Source of the DNA: Bacillota bacterium
GTDB taxonomy: Bacteria; Bacillota_I; Bacilli_A; RF39; UBA660
Assembly (NCBI GenBank): GCA_023430885.1
Contig: JAEYYH010000034.1
Location: forward strand, 12,940 to 76,939
DNA length: 64,000 nt
Direction of reading: 5' to 3'
Below are positions 32,211 through 40,338 of the stretch, piece by piece. The first letter of the stretch is position 1. Each line of letters opens with the position of its first letter. The notes under the pieces were generated by a model. That model saw nothing but the letters and a program-made list of their open reading frames with translations. It did not search any database and was not told the DNA's origin. Made by a program: the position numbers and the translations under genes.

Positions 32211-33308
32211 ATGGAAAGTAAGTTAAATAAATTAAGTAATTTAATAGTAAATTATTCATTAAACTTAGAAAAAGGTGAGCGAGTATTGATTAATGCTATG
32301 AGCGTTAAGACAAGCCCATTAGTAATGAAACTAATTGATAGTATACACGCTGTAGGGGCTATACCTTTTGTAAGGATATATGATAATGAAATAACTAACA
32401 AACTAGTTAAGAATACTAGTCCAGCTAGAATTAAAGAAATTGTAATTCAAAAAGAGGATGATAATAAAAATTATGATGCTTTTATAAACGTTAGATATAC
32501 TGAAAATGAATATGAGGGCAAGGATATAGAGTCTAATATTAAAGCAGATATAAATAATGCTACTAAGAAAGTAGATAAGATTAGAATTAACGAAAGAAAA
32601 TGGGTCCTTCTAAACTATCCTTCTATAGTGGATGCATATAAAGCTAAAATGCCTTTTGAACAGTTTAGTAATTATGCTCTTGATGCTATGACATATGATT
32701 ATAGCCAAATGAAAGATAAAATCATTCCGTTAAAAAGATTAATGGAGAAAACAGATAAAGTTAGAATATTAGGCCCAAATACAGATATAAGTTTTAGTAT
32801 CAAAAATATGCCAATAATACCATGCTTAGGAACATGTAATATCCCAGATGGTGAAATGTATACCGCTCCTATAAAAAACTCTGTAAATGGCGTAATAAGC
32901 TATAATGCACCATCTGCATATAGCAATAATGTTTTTAATAATGTTAGATTAACTTTTAAAGATGGCAAAATAATTGATATGACAAGTGATAATGATGTAG
33001 ATTTATTAACTGAAATATTTAATACAGATGAAGGAAGTAAATATGTCGGTGAGTTTTCTTTGGGATTTAATCCATTAATAACAAAACCTGTAGGCGATAT
33101 TCTATTTGATGAAAAAATAAGTGGAAGTATTCATTTTACACCAGGACAGTGCTATACTGATGCCAATAATGGAAATGATTCAGGAATACATTGGGATTTG
33201 GTTTTGATTCAAACAAAAGAATATGGCGGGGGAGAACTATACTTTGATGATGTACTTGTAAGAAAAGATGGCAAATTTGTATTAGATGAATTAAAAGATC
33301 TTAATTAG
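32211..33308 (+). CDS. M29-family metallo-aminopeptidase (AmpS/AmpT type)
   Basis: A 365-residue cytoplasmic aminopeptidase of family M29. Characteristic segments: NYSLNLEKGERVLINA near the start, EYEGKD in the middle, PDGEMYTAP near residue 217, and the C-terminal metal-binding part with SGIHWDLVLIQTKEYGGGEL. Family enzymes use two metal ions (Zn, Co or Mn) to remove N-terminal residues. Here the usual FE.. acid and HWD motifs are intact, so it should be active. AGGTGATTT precedes the ATG. Peptide salvage is the likely role. Confidence 0.85.
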   Translation: MESKLNKLSNLIVNYSLNLEKGERVLINAMSVKTSPLVMKLIDSIHAVGAIPFVRIYDNEITNKLVKNTSPARIKEIVIQKEDDNKNYDAFINVRYTENEYEGKDIESNIKADINNATKKVDKIRINERKWVLLNYPSIVDAYKAKMPFEQFSNYALDAMTYDYSQMKDKIIPLKRLMEKTDKVRILGPNTDISFSIKNMPIIPCLGTCNIPDGEMYTAPIKNSVNGVISYNAPSAYSNNVFNNVRLTFKDGKIIDMTSDNDVDLLTEIFNTDEGSKYVGEFSLGFNPLITKPVGDILFDEKISGSIHFTPGQCYTDANNGNDSGIHWDLVLIQTKEYGGGELYFDDVLVRKDGKFVLDELKDLN

Positions 33309-33351
33309 AAATAACTTCTTAATTTAATCATATATTTTAATAGGTGATTAG

Positions 33352-34188
33352 ATGAAGAAGTTTTTTAAATGTCTAGGAATAATAACTTTACTATGTGGTA
33401 GTTTCATTTATACAGAAAAGGCTACTACAGTGGTAAAAGAAATGGATGACATAATGATTCAAATAAAAGCAAATAAAGATAAATATTATGTACCTCCAGT
33501 TGAAGCAATAATAGAAAATAACACTATAATACCGGGTATAAATGGCATGGAAATAGATGTTAATAAAAGTTATCAAAATATGCGCAGCATTGGACTTTAC
33601 AGTGATAAGTACTTTAAATATAAAGTTATCAAAGTAAGTAATTCGCTAGATAAAAATACAAATAAATATATTATAAGCGGTAATAAAAATAAAGGTATAA
33701 CAAGTTTAGTATTCTTGGTAGAAAAAAATACTAACATAGATAAAGTGATTAAAATATTAGATAAGAATAAAGTAAAAGCTAATTTTTTCGTAGATGGTTC
33801 GTGGCTTGAAAACAACAATTCAAAAATTTACACTATCATAAATAATAATCATGATATAGGGAGCATAGGTTACAATTATGATTACAGTAATTCTTCATAT
33901 GCTTGGCTCGATAATATAATAAAAAGGGTAAGCAAAGAAGAAATTAGTTACTGTATAAAAGTAGATGAAGAGTCACTTGATAAGTGTTCAAGAAATAAAA
34001 ATTATACCATAAGTGCTCCTGTTATAGTAAAAAATCCTTTGATAAGTACAAAAGAAATTTTAACTAATGGATCTATAATTATATATAAGATAAATACTAC
34101 TTTAGAAGAAGAATTGCCATTAATTATTAATTATATTTACTCTAAAGGTATAACAATTGACACGTTAAAAAATTTATTGCAAGAGTAA
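33352..34188 (+). CDS. Degenerate NodB-fold (polysaccharide deacetylase-like) exported protein
   Basis: A 278-residue protein with an N-terminal signal/anchor (KKFFKCLGIITLLCGSFIY). Residues about 120-175 resemble a NodB domain: TSLVFLVEKNTNIDKVIKIL, then KANFFVDGSWLEN, then NNNHDIGSIGYN. In active enzymes these are the TFDDGP, ATFFV.G and H(E/D)IGNHTxxH positions. Here the two Asp of motif 1 are absent and the second His is replaced, so catalysis is unlikely. It may be a binding or structural paralogue of the active enzyme at 38888. AGGTGATTAG precedes the ATG. Probably single gene. Confidence 0.68.
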   Translation: MKKFFKCLGIITLLCGSFIYTEKATTVVKEMDDIMIQIKANKDKYYVPPVEAIIENNTIIPGINGMEIDVNKSYQNMRSIGLYSDKYFKYKVIKVSNSLDKNTNKYIISGNKNKGITSLVFLVEKNTNIDKVIKILDKNKVKANFFVDGSWLENNNSKIYTIINNNHDIGSIGYNYDYSNSSYAWLDNIIKRVSKEEISYCIKVDEESLDKCSRNKNYTISAPVIVKNPLISTKEILTNGSIIIYKINTTLEEELPLIINYIYSKGITIDTLKNLLQE

Positions 34189-34241
34189 AATTATTTTAGT
34201 TTTAAAATTTACATGATATAATTATATGGTAGGTGGTATAT

Positions 34242-35327
34242 ATGAGAGAAAAAGCTTTAGATAATAGATGTCCAGCTTGTTCAGCGCCCATTTTCTTTAA
34301 TCCAACATTAGGAAAGTGGAAATGTGATTATTGTGATAGCATCTTTACGCTAGAAGAATTACAAAAATTCAATAATGCCAGTAATAAAAAAGTTAATTTT
34401 GAAGAAGAAAAAGTAATTGAAAAAAAGAAAGTTGTAGATAATACGGTTTATGTATCTTACAGTTGTAAAGACTGTGGAGCTGAAATTGTAGCAGATGAAC
34501 AAACTGCTGCAACTTTTTGTGTTTATTGTGGGAATACGGCTATATTAAAAAGCAAACTATCAGGAGAGTTCCAGCCAGCCAAGATTATCCCCTTTAAAAC
34601 CGAAAAAAAATTAGCAATAGATTCATTTAAAGGCTTATCTAAAGGCAGACCTTTAATGCCCAAAACATTTAATAACGAAAAAAATATTGAAAAAATATCA
34701 GGTATTTATATACCATTTTGGTTATTTGATATGAATGTTTCAGGCGATTTAAATGCTGATGGTAAAAAAATAACTACGTGGGCAATTGGCAATACTCATT
34801 TTACCAAAACTGATATATATAAATTGTATCGTAGTGCAAGTATGAATTATCAGAAAATACCAGTTGATGGATCAACTAGATTTGATAATGATATTATGAC
34901 TACTATAGAACCTTTTGATTATAAAGAACTAGTAAATTATAATCATGCATATTTATCGGGCTTTTTAGCAGAAAAATACGATGTTATAAGCGATGTGGCT
35001 ATCAAAGATGCTGAAAACAGATCATTAAATTCAACAATTGAAGATATGAAAAAAGACATGGGGAACTACACTAGTAAAAATGTTTTTGAAAATACTTTAA
35101 TAGCAAAGCAAATAAAAGCTGAATATGCATTATTGCCTGTATGGATGGTAAATGTTAAGTATAAAGATAAATATTATACTTTTGCAATGAATGGACAAAC
35201 TGGTGAATTTATTGGAAATATTCCACTAGATAAAAACAAAACAATATTATATTCTGTTATTATTTTTGTATTAACATTTGCTTTAACTATATTTTTATCT
35301 TTTGTCTTTTATAAGGTAGGTAATTAG
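34242..35327 (+). CDS. Zinc-ribbon membrane protein paired with TPM protein
   Basis: A 361-residue protein. Two zinc ribbons open it: CPACSAPIFF...WKCDYCDS (near residues 10-32) and CKDCGAEI...TFCVYCGN (near 82-104). A beta-rich middle region (IPFWLFDMNV) follows, and a single C-terminal membrane helix (about 335-357). GGTGGTA supports the ATG at 34242 rather than the GTG at 34233. TATAAT at 34217-34222 is just 19 nt upstream. The next gene, for a TPM-domain protein, starts one base after its stop: a conserved-type pair of unknown joint function, probably at the membrane. Confidence 0.75.
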   Translation: MREKALDNRCPACSAPIFFNPTLGKWKCDYCDSIFTLEELQKFNNASNKKVNFEEEKVIEKKKVVDNTVYVSYSCKDCGAEIVADEQTAATFCVYCGNTAILKSKLSGEFQPAKIIPFKTEKKLAIDSFKGLSKGRPLMPKTFNNEKNIEKISGIYIPFWLFDMNVSGDLNADGKKITTWAIGNTHFTKTDIYKLYRSASMNYQKIPVDGSTRFDNDIMTTIEPFDYKELVNYNHAYLSGFLAEKYDVISDVAIKDAENRSLNSTIEDMKKDMGNYTSKNVFENTLIAKQIKAEYALLPVWMVNVKYKDKYYTFAMNGQTGEFIGNIPLDKNKTILYSVIIFVLTFALTIFLSFVFYKVGN

Positions 35328-35328
35328 T

Positions 35329-36246
35329 ATGAAGAAAAAATTAAAATATTTTATTTTGTTACTAAGTTTAATAATAGGTCTAACTAATGTAAAAGCAAGT
35401 ACTATAACTTTTGATCGTACAGAAGATGATTTAGGAGTTAATAAAAAATGGACAATAGACGAAAGTAATATTGATAATGTAAAGGCAACTCCTAGAGTTG
35501 ATGCTAGTGAAAAAATATATGATTATGCTGAAATATTAAGTGCTTCAGAAGAAGACCAACTATATAATTCTATTAAAAATTATATTAAAACAAGCAATAT
35601 GGATATGGTAATACTTACTGTTGAATTACCTTATAGTGATCAGCAAATAGAAGATTACACTGCCGATTTTTATGACTACAATGATTTTGGAATTGATTTT
35701 GATTTATATAGTGGGTTAATAATTGTTAGAAATATCAACAGTTATAACAGATACTTTAACATTTATACTTTTGGCAATGCCCAGTTATATTATCCTTATG
35801 AAAGATGTGAGAATATATTAGATTATATCTATAATGATATATATACCGAAAACTATCTTTCTGGTTTTAATTCATTTATATCATATTCTACTCAATTTTA
35901 TAATGATGGTATACCAAGCAATTATAAAAACTACTATGTTAATGACATGGGATATTTAACTAAAAGATACACAATACCGTGGTTTTTAGCTTTCATTATA
36001 TCAGGTATAGTTACTTGTGTAATTATGATTATATTGATTTCAAAAAATAAAATGGTTAAGAAAGCAAGTGTTGCTAAAGAATACTTAGATAGTTCTAGTG
36101 TTAATTACACTAATAGAAGTGATAATTTTATTACTTCACATACAACTTCTTACACGGTTTCTTCATCATCAGGTGGTGGTGGAGGCGGTTCACACTCTGG
36201 ATCTAGTGGTGGTGGACACGGTGGTGGCGGAGGTCGCCATGGATAA
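35329..36246 (+). CDS. TPM-domain protein (YgcG-like) with Gly/Ser-rich tail
   Basis: A 305-residue exported protein: signal peptide (residues 1-24, cleavage after VKA likely), a TPM domain at about 60-190 (YDYAEILSASEEDQLYNSIK, MDMVILTVELPY, FDLYSGLIIVRN), a membrane helix at about 217-240, and a C-terminal tail with runs of Gly plus Ser/His ending GGGGGRHG. TPM proteins are thought to help photosystem or membrane-protein maintenance in other organisms; in Firmicutes the role is unknown. It follows the zinc-ribbon gene directly, so the pair is co-translated. A terminator follows. Confidence 0.85.
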   Translation: MKKKLKYFILLLSLIIGLTNVKASTITFDRTEDDLGVNKKWTIDESNIDNVKATPRVDASEKIYDYAEILSASEEDQLYNSIKNYIKTSNMDMVILTVELPYSDQQIEDYTADFYDYNDFGIDFDLYSGLIIVRNINSYNRYFNIYTFGNAQLYYPYERCENILDYIYNDIYTENYLSGFNSFISYSTQFYNDGIPSNYKNYYVNDMGYLTKRYTIPWFLAFIISGIVTCVIMIILISKNKMVKKASVAKEYLDSSSVNYTNRSDNFITSHTTSYTVSSSSGGGGGGSHSGSSGGGHGGGGGRHG

Positions 36247-36275
36247 AAGGTAAATGATTAAATCATTTATCTTTT
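36246..36275 (+). terminator. Terminator of the zinc-ribbon/TPM operon
   Basis: AAAGGTAAATGAT / ATCATTTATCTTT stem (one G.U) with T run. Confidence 0.78.
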
Positions 36276-36306
36276 TATATGATATAATCTTATTTGAGGT
36301 GATACC

Positions 36307-38502
36307 ATGAAAAGACCAGAAATTCTTGCACCAGCAGGTAATATGGAGTGTTTAAAAGCAGCTATAATTGCAGGAGCTGATGCTATATACATAGGTGGTT
36401 ATATGTTTGGAGCAAGAGCTTTTTCTAATAATTTTTCAAATGAAGAATTAGTGGAAGCAATTAATTATGCTCACATGTATAATGTTAAAATATATGTTAC
36501 GGCGAACACAATAATATATGAAAATGAAGTTGATAGATTTATAGACTATATAGAATTTTTATATAATAATAATGTTGATGCAGTAATAATTCAAGATATA
36601 GGAATGATGGATTTAGTTAGACAAACATTTCCAAATTTAGAAGTTCATGCTTCAACGCAAATGCATATCCATAATTTAGAAGGTGTTAAGCTAGTAGAAA
36701 AACTTGGTTTAACCAGAGCGGTTTTAGCTAGAGAAACAACTTATGAAGATATTAAAAATATTAAAGAAAATACTAATATAGAACTAGAAATTTTTGTTCA
36801 CGGAGCTTTATGTATTTCATATTCAGGACAATGCTTAATGAGCAGCCTAATTGGTGGTAGAAGTGGTAATCGTGGTACATGTGCAGGAAGTTGTAGACAA
36901 AAATATAACGTTCTTGATAATAAGAAAAATAAAGTTAATACTGAGGAATATAACTTAAGTACAAAAGATTTAAATAGTTTAGACAATATAGGAAAATTAA
37001 TTGAAATAGGTGTAGATAGTTTAAAGATAGAAGGCAGAATGAAATCGCCAGAATATGTATATCTAGTAGTTAGTTTATATAGAAAAGCAGTAGATTCTTA
37101 TTTAAAAGATAAAACTATAAATATAACTACTGAAGACATAACAAATTTAAAGAAAATATTTAACAGAATGTTTACTAAAGGTTTTATGTTTAACGAGTTA
37201 AATGAAAATTTTATTAATCCATTTAGACCAAATCATCAAGGAATAGAAATAGGAAAGGTTATTTCTACTACTAATACTAGTGTAATAATAAAGCTTACAG
37301 AAGAATTAAATATTAACGATGGTATAAGAATTGTTGGAAAAGAAGATTCTGGATGGATAGTTACATCTATGTTTGTTAATGGTCAGAGAGTAACTTGTGC
37401 CCCAAAAGGTGAAACTGTTTATGTTTCCTATAAAGGTGAAGTGGAAAACGGTTCTATAGTATTAAAAACAACAGATTATGCTTTAAATAAGGAAGTAGAT
37501 AATCTTTTAAAAACACAAAAAAGAAGAATTGAAATAACTGGTAAAATAATATTAAAAGAAAATGATTTAATACTACTGGAAGTTACTGATGGTATTAACA
37601 ATATATCTGTTAATAGTGATATGCCCGTGGAAAAAGCTTCTAACAATCCAACTAGTAAAGAAAGAGTGCTAGAGCAATTAACAAAAACAGGTAGTACAGT
37701 TTTTGAATTCACAAAATTAGATATTCAGATGGATGACAATTTATTTATTTCAATAAAAGAAATAAATGAACTAAGACGTATTGCACTTGAAAAATTAGCA
37801 GAAGTTAGAAAAGATAAAATGACTATAAACGAAAGAAAAATTTATAAAAGAGAAGTTCCCTCTTTTTCAAAACAATTTAACAAAAATATTTATATAAAAA
37901 CACAAAATCAATATGATAAAATTAAAAATGGAAATTATACTTATATATATGCTGACTTAGACTTATATAATAAGATTAAAGATAATAGACTTATATTAAA
38001 ATTGCCAAGAGTCATTACAAAGCATGAGGAATATAATAATCCTTTACTTGTTGGTGAACTAGGTAGTGTTAATAAGTATAAAAATATTCACACAGATTTT
38101 TCATTAAACGTAGTCAATTCTTATAGTATTGCTTTATTACATAATTTAGGAGTTAAGCAAATAACTATTTCATATGAATTAGATGATAATCAAATTAAAG
38201 AAATGATAAGTGGTTATAAAAAAAGATATAAAGAAAATCCTAATTTAGAAATGATTGTATATGCTAAAGAAGAAATAATGATATCAAAATTTAATTTATT
38301 AAAGTACTATAAATTAAATAGTAATGGTTATTTAGAGGATAGATTTAATAATTTATATAAAGTAGTTGAAGACAACGATTTGATGTATATATATAACTAT
38401 ATGCCAAAGCATTTAAACAATCTAAATTATTATAGCGATTTAGGTATCAATAATTTTAGATATAACATAGTAGATGAAGAAGACTTAAATAATATTATTT
38501 AA
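36307..38502 (+). CDS. U32 peptidase-family protein with DUF3656 (RlhA/TrhP-like)
   Basis: A 731-residue protein. The N-terminal U32 domain is complete: RPEILAPAGNMECLKAAI, GADAIYIGG, VHASTQMHIHN and the four-cysteine segment CISYSGQCLMSSLIGG followed by NRGTCAGSCRQ near residues 170-200, which likely binds an Fe-S cluster. A beta-barrel DUF3656-like region and a further TIM-barrel-like half follow. Although named 'peptidase', relatives RlhA and TrhP hydroxylate cytidine in 23S rRNA or uridine in tRNA (established). AGGTGATACC precedes the ATG, with TATAAT (36283-36288) 18 nt upstream. The stop codon lies inside the terminator. Confidence 0.88.
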   Translation: MKRPEILAPAGNMECLKAAIIAGADAIYIGGYMFGARAFSNNFSNEELVEAINYAHMYNVKIYVTANTIIYENEVDRFIDYIEFLYNNNVDAVIIQDIGMMDLVRQTFPNLEVHASTQMHIHNLEGVKLVEKLGLTRAVLARETTYEDIKNIKENTNIELEIFVHGALCISYSGQCLMSSLIGGRSGNRGTCAGSCRQKYNVLDNKKNKVNTEEYNLSTKDLNSLDNIGKLIEIGVDSLKIEGRMKSPEYVYLVVSLYRKAVDSYLKDKTINITTEDITNLKKIFNRMFTKGFMFNELNENFINPFRPNHQGIEIGKVISTTNTSVIIKLTEELNINDGIRIVGKEDSGWIVTSMFVNGQRVTCAPKGETVYVSYKGEVENGSIVLKTTDYALNKEVDNLLKTQKRRIEITGKIILKENDLILLEVTDGINNISVNSDMPVEKASNNPTSKERVLEQLTKTGSTVFEFTKLDIQMDDNLFISIKEINELRRIALEKLAEVRKDKMTINERKIYKREVPSFSKQFNKNIYIKTQNQYDKIKNGNYTYIYADLDLYNKIKDNRLILKLPRVITKHEEYNNPLLVGELGSVNKYKNIHTDFSLNVVNSYSIALLHNLGVKQITISYELDDNQIKEMISGYKKRYKENPNLEMIVYAKEEIMISKFNLLKYYKLNSNGYLEDRFNNLYKVVEDNDLMYIYNYMPKHLNNLNYYSDLGINNFRYNIVDEEDLNNII

Positions 38503-38510
38503 GTCTTTTT
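38482..38510 (+). terminator. Terminator containing the U32 stop codon
   Basis: GACTTAAATA-atat-TATTTAAGTC stem followed by five T; the TAA stop (38500-38502) is in the right arm. Confidence 0.8.
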
Positions 38511-38898
38511 ATAATGTAGGATTTTCATATATAGCAGTTGTATCTTGATCATAAGTAAACACTAAGTATAATATAATAAGTCCTCCTAATAAACCAAGAA
38601 AGGATACAAAAATTTCTAAATTATCTGCAGTTAAATCTTTATTTTTAATTTTGTCGATTTCTCTCTCACGATATGCTAAATATAAGTATGTTAAAAATAA
38701 AGCAACAATAAAAATTCTATTTGTTTTCAAAAGGTTACTAGCTTCTTCGTCACTAATAATTCCTTCATTGTATAATAATTTGTATTTTTCATTTAAGTTT
38801 AAAAAAATGGATACAATAAGAGCTATTATAAATAATAAAGTTGTGATTAGCTGAATATTTAGAATTTCAGATTCTTCTGGTTTTGTATCAACTATCAT
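38509..38898 (-). CDS. Three-helix membrane protein, unknown
   Basis: A 129-residue protein with three hydrophobic segments (about 14-35, 62-80, 97-116), charged loops (REREIDKIKNKD) and an acidic start MIVDTKPEESE. No family recognised. Its ATG overlaps the last 11 nt of the deacetylase gene, so it is translated by coupling and probably helps or anchors something in the same operon. Convergent with the U32 gene; the two 3' ends almost touch. Confidence 0.65.
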   Translation of the reverse strand: MIVDTKPEESEILNIQLITTLLFIIALIVSIFLNLNEKYKLLYNEGIISDEEASNLLKTNRIFIVALFLTYLYLAYREREIDKIKNKDLTADNLEIFVSFLGLLGGLIILYLVFTYDQDTTAIYENPTL

Positions 38899-39553
38899 TT
38901 CTAAGTTTTTCTATCTCTTTTAACTGACTAACAGTTACAATTTGATAGTCCATTTCTTTTAATTTAGGAATAATTATTTTTAAAGCTTCATAACTTCTCT
39001 TATAAGTATCATGCATAATTACTATATCACCATCATTAATATTTCTAATAACTCGCGCTGCTATAGTTTTGCTACTTCTATATCTCCAATCATTACTATC
39101 ATTATTCCACATTACAATTTCCATATCTATAGCTTTTTTTACTTTAATATTTATGTCGCCGTAGCTTGGTCTAAACAAAGTTGGTTTAGTACCGGTTATG
39201 TCAAAAATCAAGTCGTTTGTTTTATCGAGCTCTTCAATTGTTTCACTGACACTTAAATGTGTCAACCAAGGATGTGAGTATGTATGATTTCCGATTTCAT
39301 TACCTTTTGCTACTATATTCATTACTGTTTCTTTATATATCAATGCTTTATTACCTATTACGAAGAAGGTGGCATATGCATTATATTTATCTAGTAAATC
39401 CAAAATATCCTTCGTATAATCGCTGGGCCCATCATCAAAAGTAAGCGCCACTGTTTTTTTTTCTATATCTAATATATCTTCACTTTTGGCAACTGGGAAA
39501 ACAAGTAATATAAGTATAATTAGTATAATTGCGCCTTTTTTCAAATAGATCAC
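38888..39553 (-). CDS. Polysaccharide deacetylase (NodB family, PdaA/PgdA-like)
   Basis: A 221-residue exported deacetylase with an N-terminal signal/anchor (residues 5-22). All NodB motifs are present: TFDDGPSDYT near residue 39, ATFFVIG, HTYSHPWL near 94 (two metal His), RPSYGDIN near 129, a DSNDWRYR motif 4, and VIMHDT near 181 (catalytic His). Such enzymes remove N-acetyl groups from peptidoglycan or, in spore formers, prepare muramic lactam in the cortex (known for relatives). AGGTGAT upstream of the ATG. Operon with the membrane protein at 38509. Confidence 0.9.
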   Translation of the reverse strand: MIYLKKGAIILIILILLVFPVAKSEDILDIEKKTVALTFDDGPSDYTKDILDLLDKYNAYATFFVIGNKALIYKETVMNIVAKGNEIGNHTYSHPWLTHLSVSETIEELDKTNDLIFDITGTKPTLFRPSYGDINIKVKKAIDMEIVMWNNDSNDWRYRSSKTIAARVIRNINDGDIVIMHDTYKRSYEALKIIIPKLKEMDYQIVTVSQLKEIEKLRNDS

Positions 39554-39636
39554 CTATATAAATATATTTTATAAACTTCGTTATAATGAGTACAAATAAA
39601 AATAAATATAGAATATATATTATTAGAGATATTATT

Positions 39637-39907
39637 ATGCTGATATATTTTCAAACTGTTTAATTAATTTATTAATAATTAGTGTTACTATTGTCTTTGT
39701 ATTAATGTCATTAATTCAAAAACAAAAAAATTATCAATTATAAATAAAGAATGGCAAGTGTGGATAATTAATCTACTTTTATCTTTTTCAATTACTATAA
39801 CATTTGTAATGAAGTTCTACGACACTATTTTAATAGATGAAATATAGATTGGATTATTCACATTTAATGGAACTCCTAAATTATATAAAACACTAAAAAA
39901 CAGATAA
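39637..39907 (+). pseudogene. Decayed small membrane-protein gene (holin-like?)
   Basis: Reading in two frames gives continuous membrane-protein-like sequence. From 39645: FSNCLINLLIISVTIVFVL, then MSLIQKQKNYQL and TAA at 39741. From 39749 in another frame: EWQVWIINLLLSFSITITFV, MKFYDTILIDEI, TAG at 39845, then IGLFTFNGTPKLYKTLKN and TAA at 39905. A frameshift near 39742 and the TAG (one base from TGG) break it. Two membrane helices and a 'LFTF.G.P..Y..LK' end resemble small phage-type membrane proteins. Inferred from frame continuity. Confidence 0.5.
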
Positions 39908-39964
39908 TTTTAACATCTAAATTTTTATCACTAAATAGTACTGCAACAATTCCAATTAAAAATT

Positions 39965-40215
39965 AAATTTTGATTAAGTGAAAAAATTAAAAAAGTTCAA
40001 AAACTAAAAAAATCAAAAAATGAAAAAAAGGAAAAATTAAAAAAAAGTTAAAAATATCAAAAAAAGTAACATATTCAAAAAGTAATTTTAGCCCTTAAAA
40101 TAAAAGAAAAAACAGTGATTTAACGAAAAAATTACTTTTTTTAAAAGAAATGAAAAAATCAAAAAATGTAAACTGTAAAATTTTCAAAAAATTAAAAAAT
40201 GCGTTTAGTATTTAA
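39965..40215. repeat. A-tract-rich low-complexity region
   Basis: Runs of 4-8 A repeat every 8-10 bases on the plus strand, separated by short tg/tt/gg/tc spacers (motifs such as tcaaaaaatg recur). No ORF. Possible intrinsically bent DNA or upstream (UP) element region of nrdD. Confidence 0.55.
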
Positions 40216-40238
40216 AAATAAGCCTTAAGAGAAATGTA

Positions 40239-40252
40239 CGAACAAAAGTTCG
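40239..40252. promoter_or_regulatory. Perfect LexA-type operator (CGAAC-N4-GTTCG)
   Basis: CGAACAAAAGTTCG is an exact dyad matching the Gram-positive SOS box (GAAC-N4-GTTC core with flanking C and G). It lies 20 bp upstream of the nrdD -35. Confidence 0.55.
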
Positions 40253-40272
40253 AAAAAATATTAAAAAAGTAG

Positions 40273-40302
40273 TTGACTTTACCTAAATTATGATACTATA
40301 AT
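40273..40302 (+). promoter_or_regulatory. Promoter of nrdD operon
   Basis: TTGACT (40273-40278), 18-nt spacer, TATAAT (40297-40302). Confidence 0.75.
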
Positions 40303-40338
40303 GAAATTGTAGAAAAGATATCGCAGGAGGAAATGAAT

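Larger units (their letters stand above)
39554..40338. other. Long region without an intact gene
   Basis: 785 bp. It contains, from left to right, the promoter of the minus-strand deacetylase, a decayed membrane-protein gene (39637-39907), a strongly A-rich stretch (about 39965-40215), a LexA-type dyad and the nrdD promoter. Confidence 0.75.

Noticed and set aside
39965..40215. Regular short words suggesting a CRISPR array
   Set aside because: No repeat of constant length with unique spacers; it is low-complexity A-tract DNA. No cas genes in the window.
40253..40338. NrdR boxes before nrdD
   Set aside because: No pair of 16-bp NrdR-type sequences recognised; the only clear dyad is the LexA-type box.
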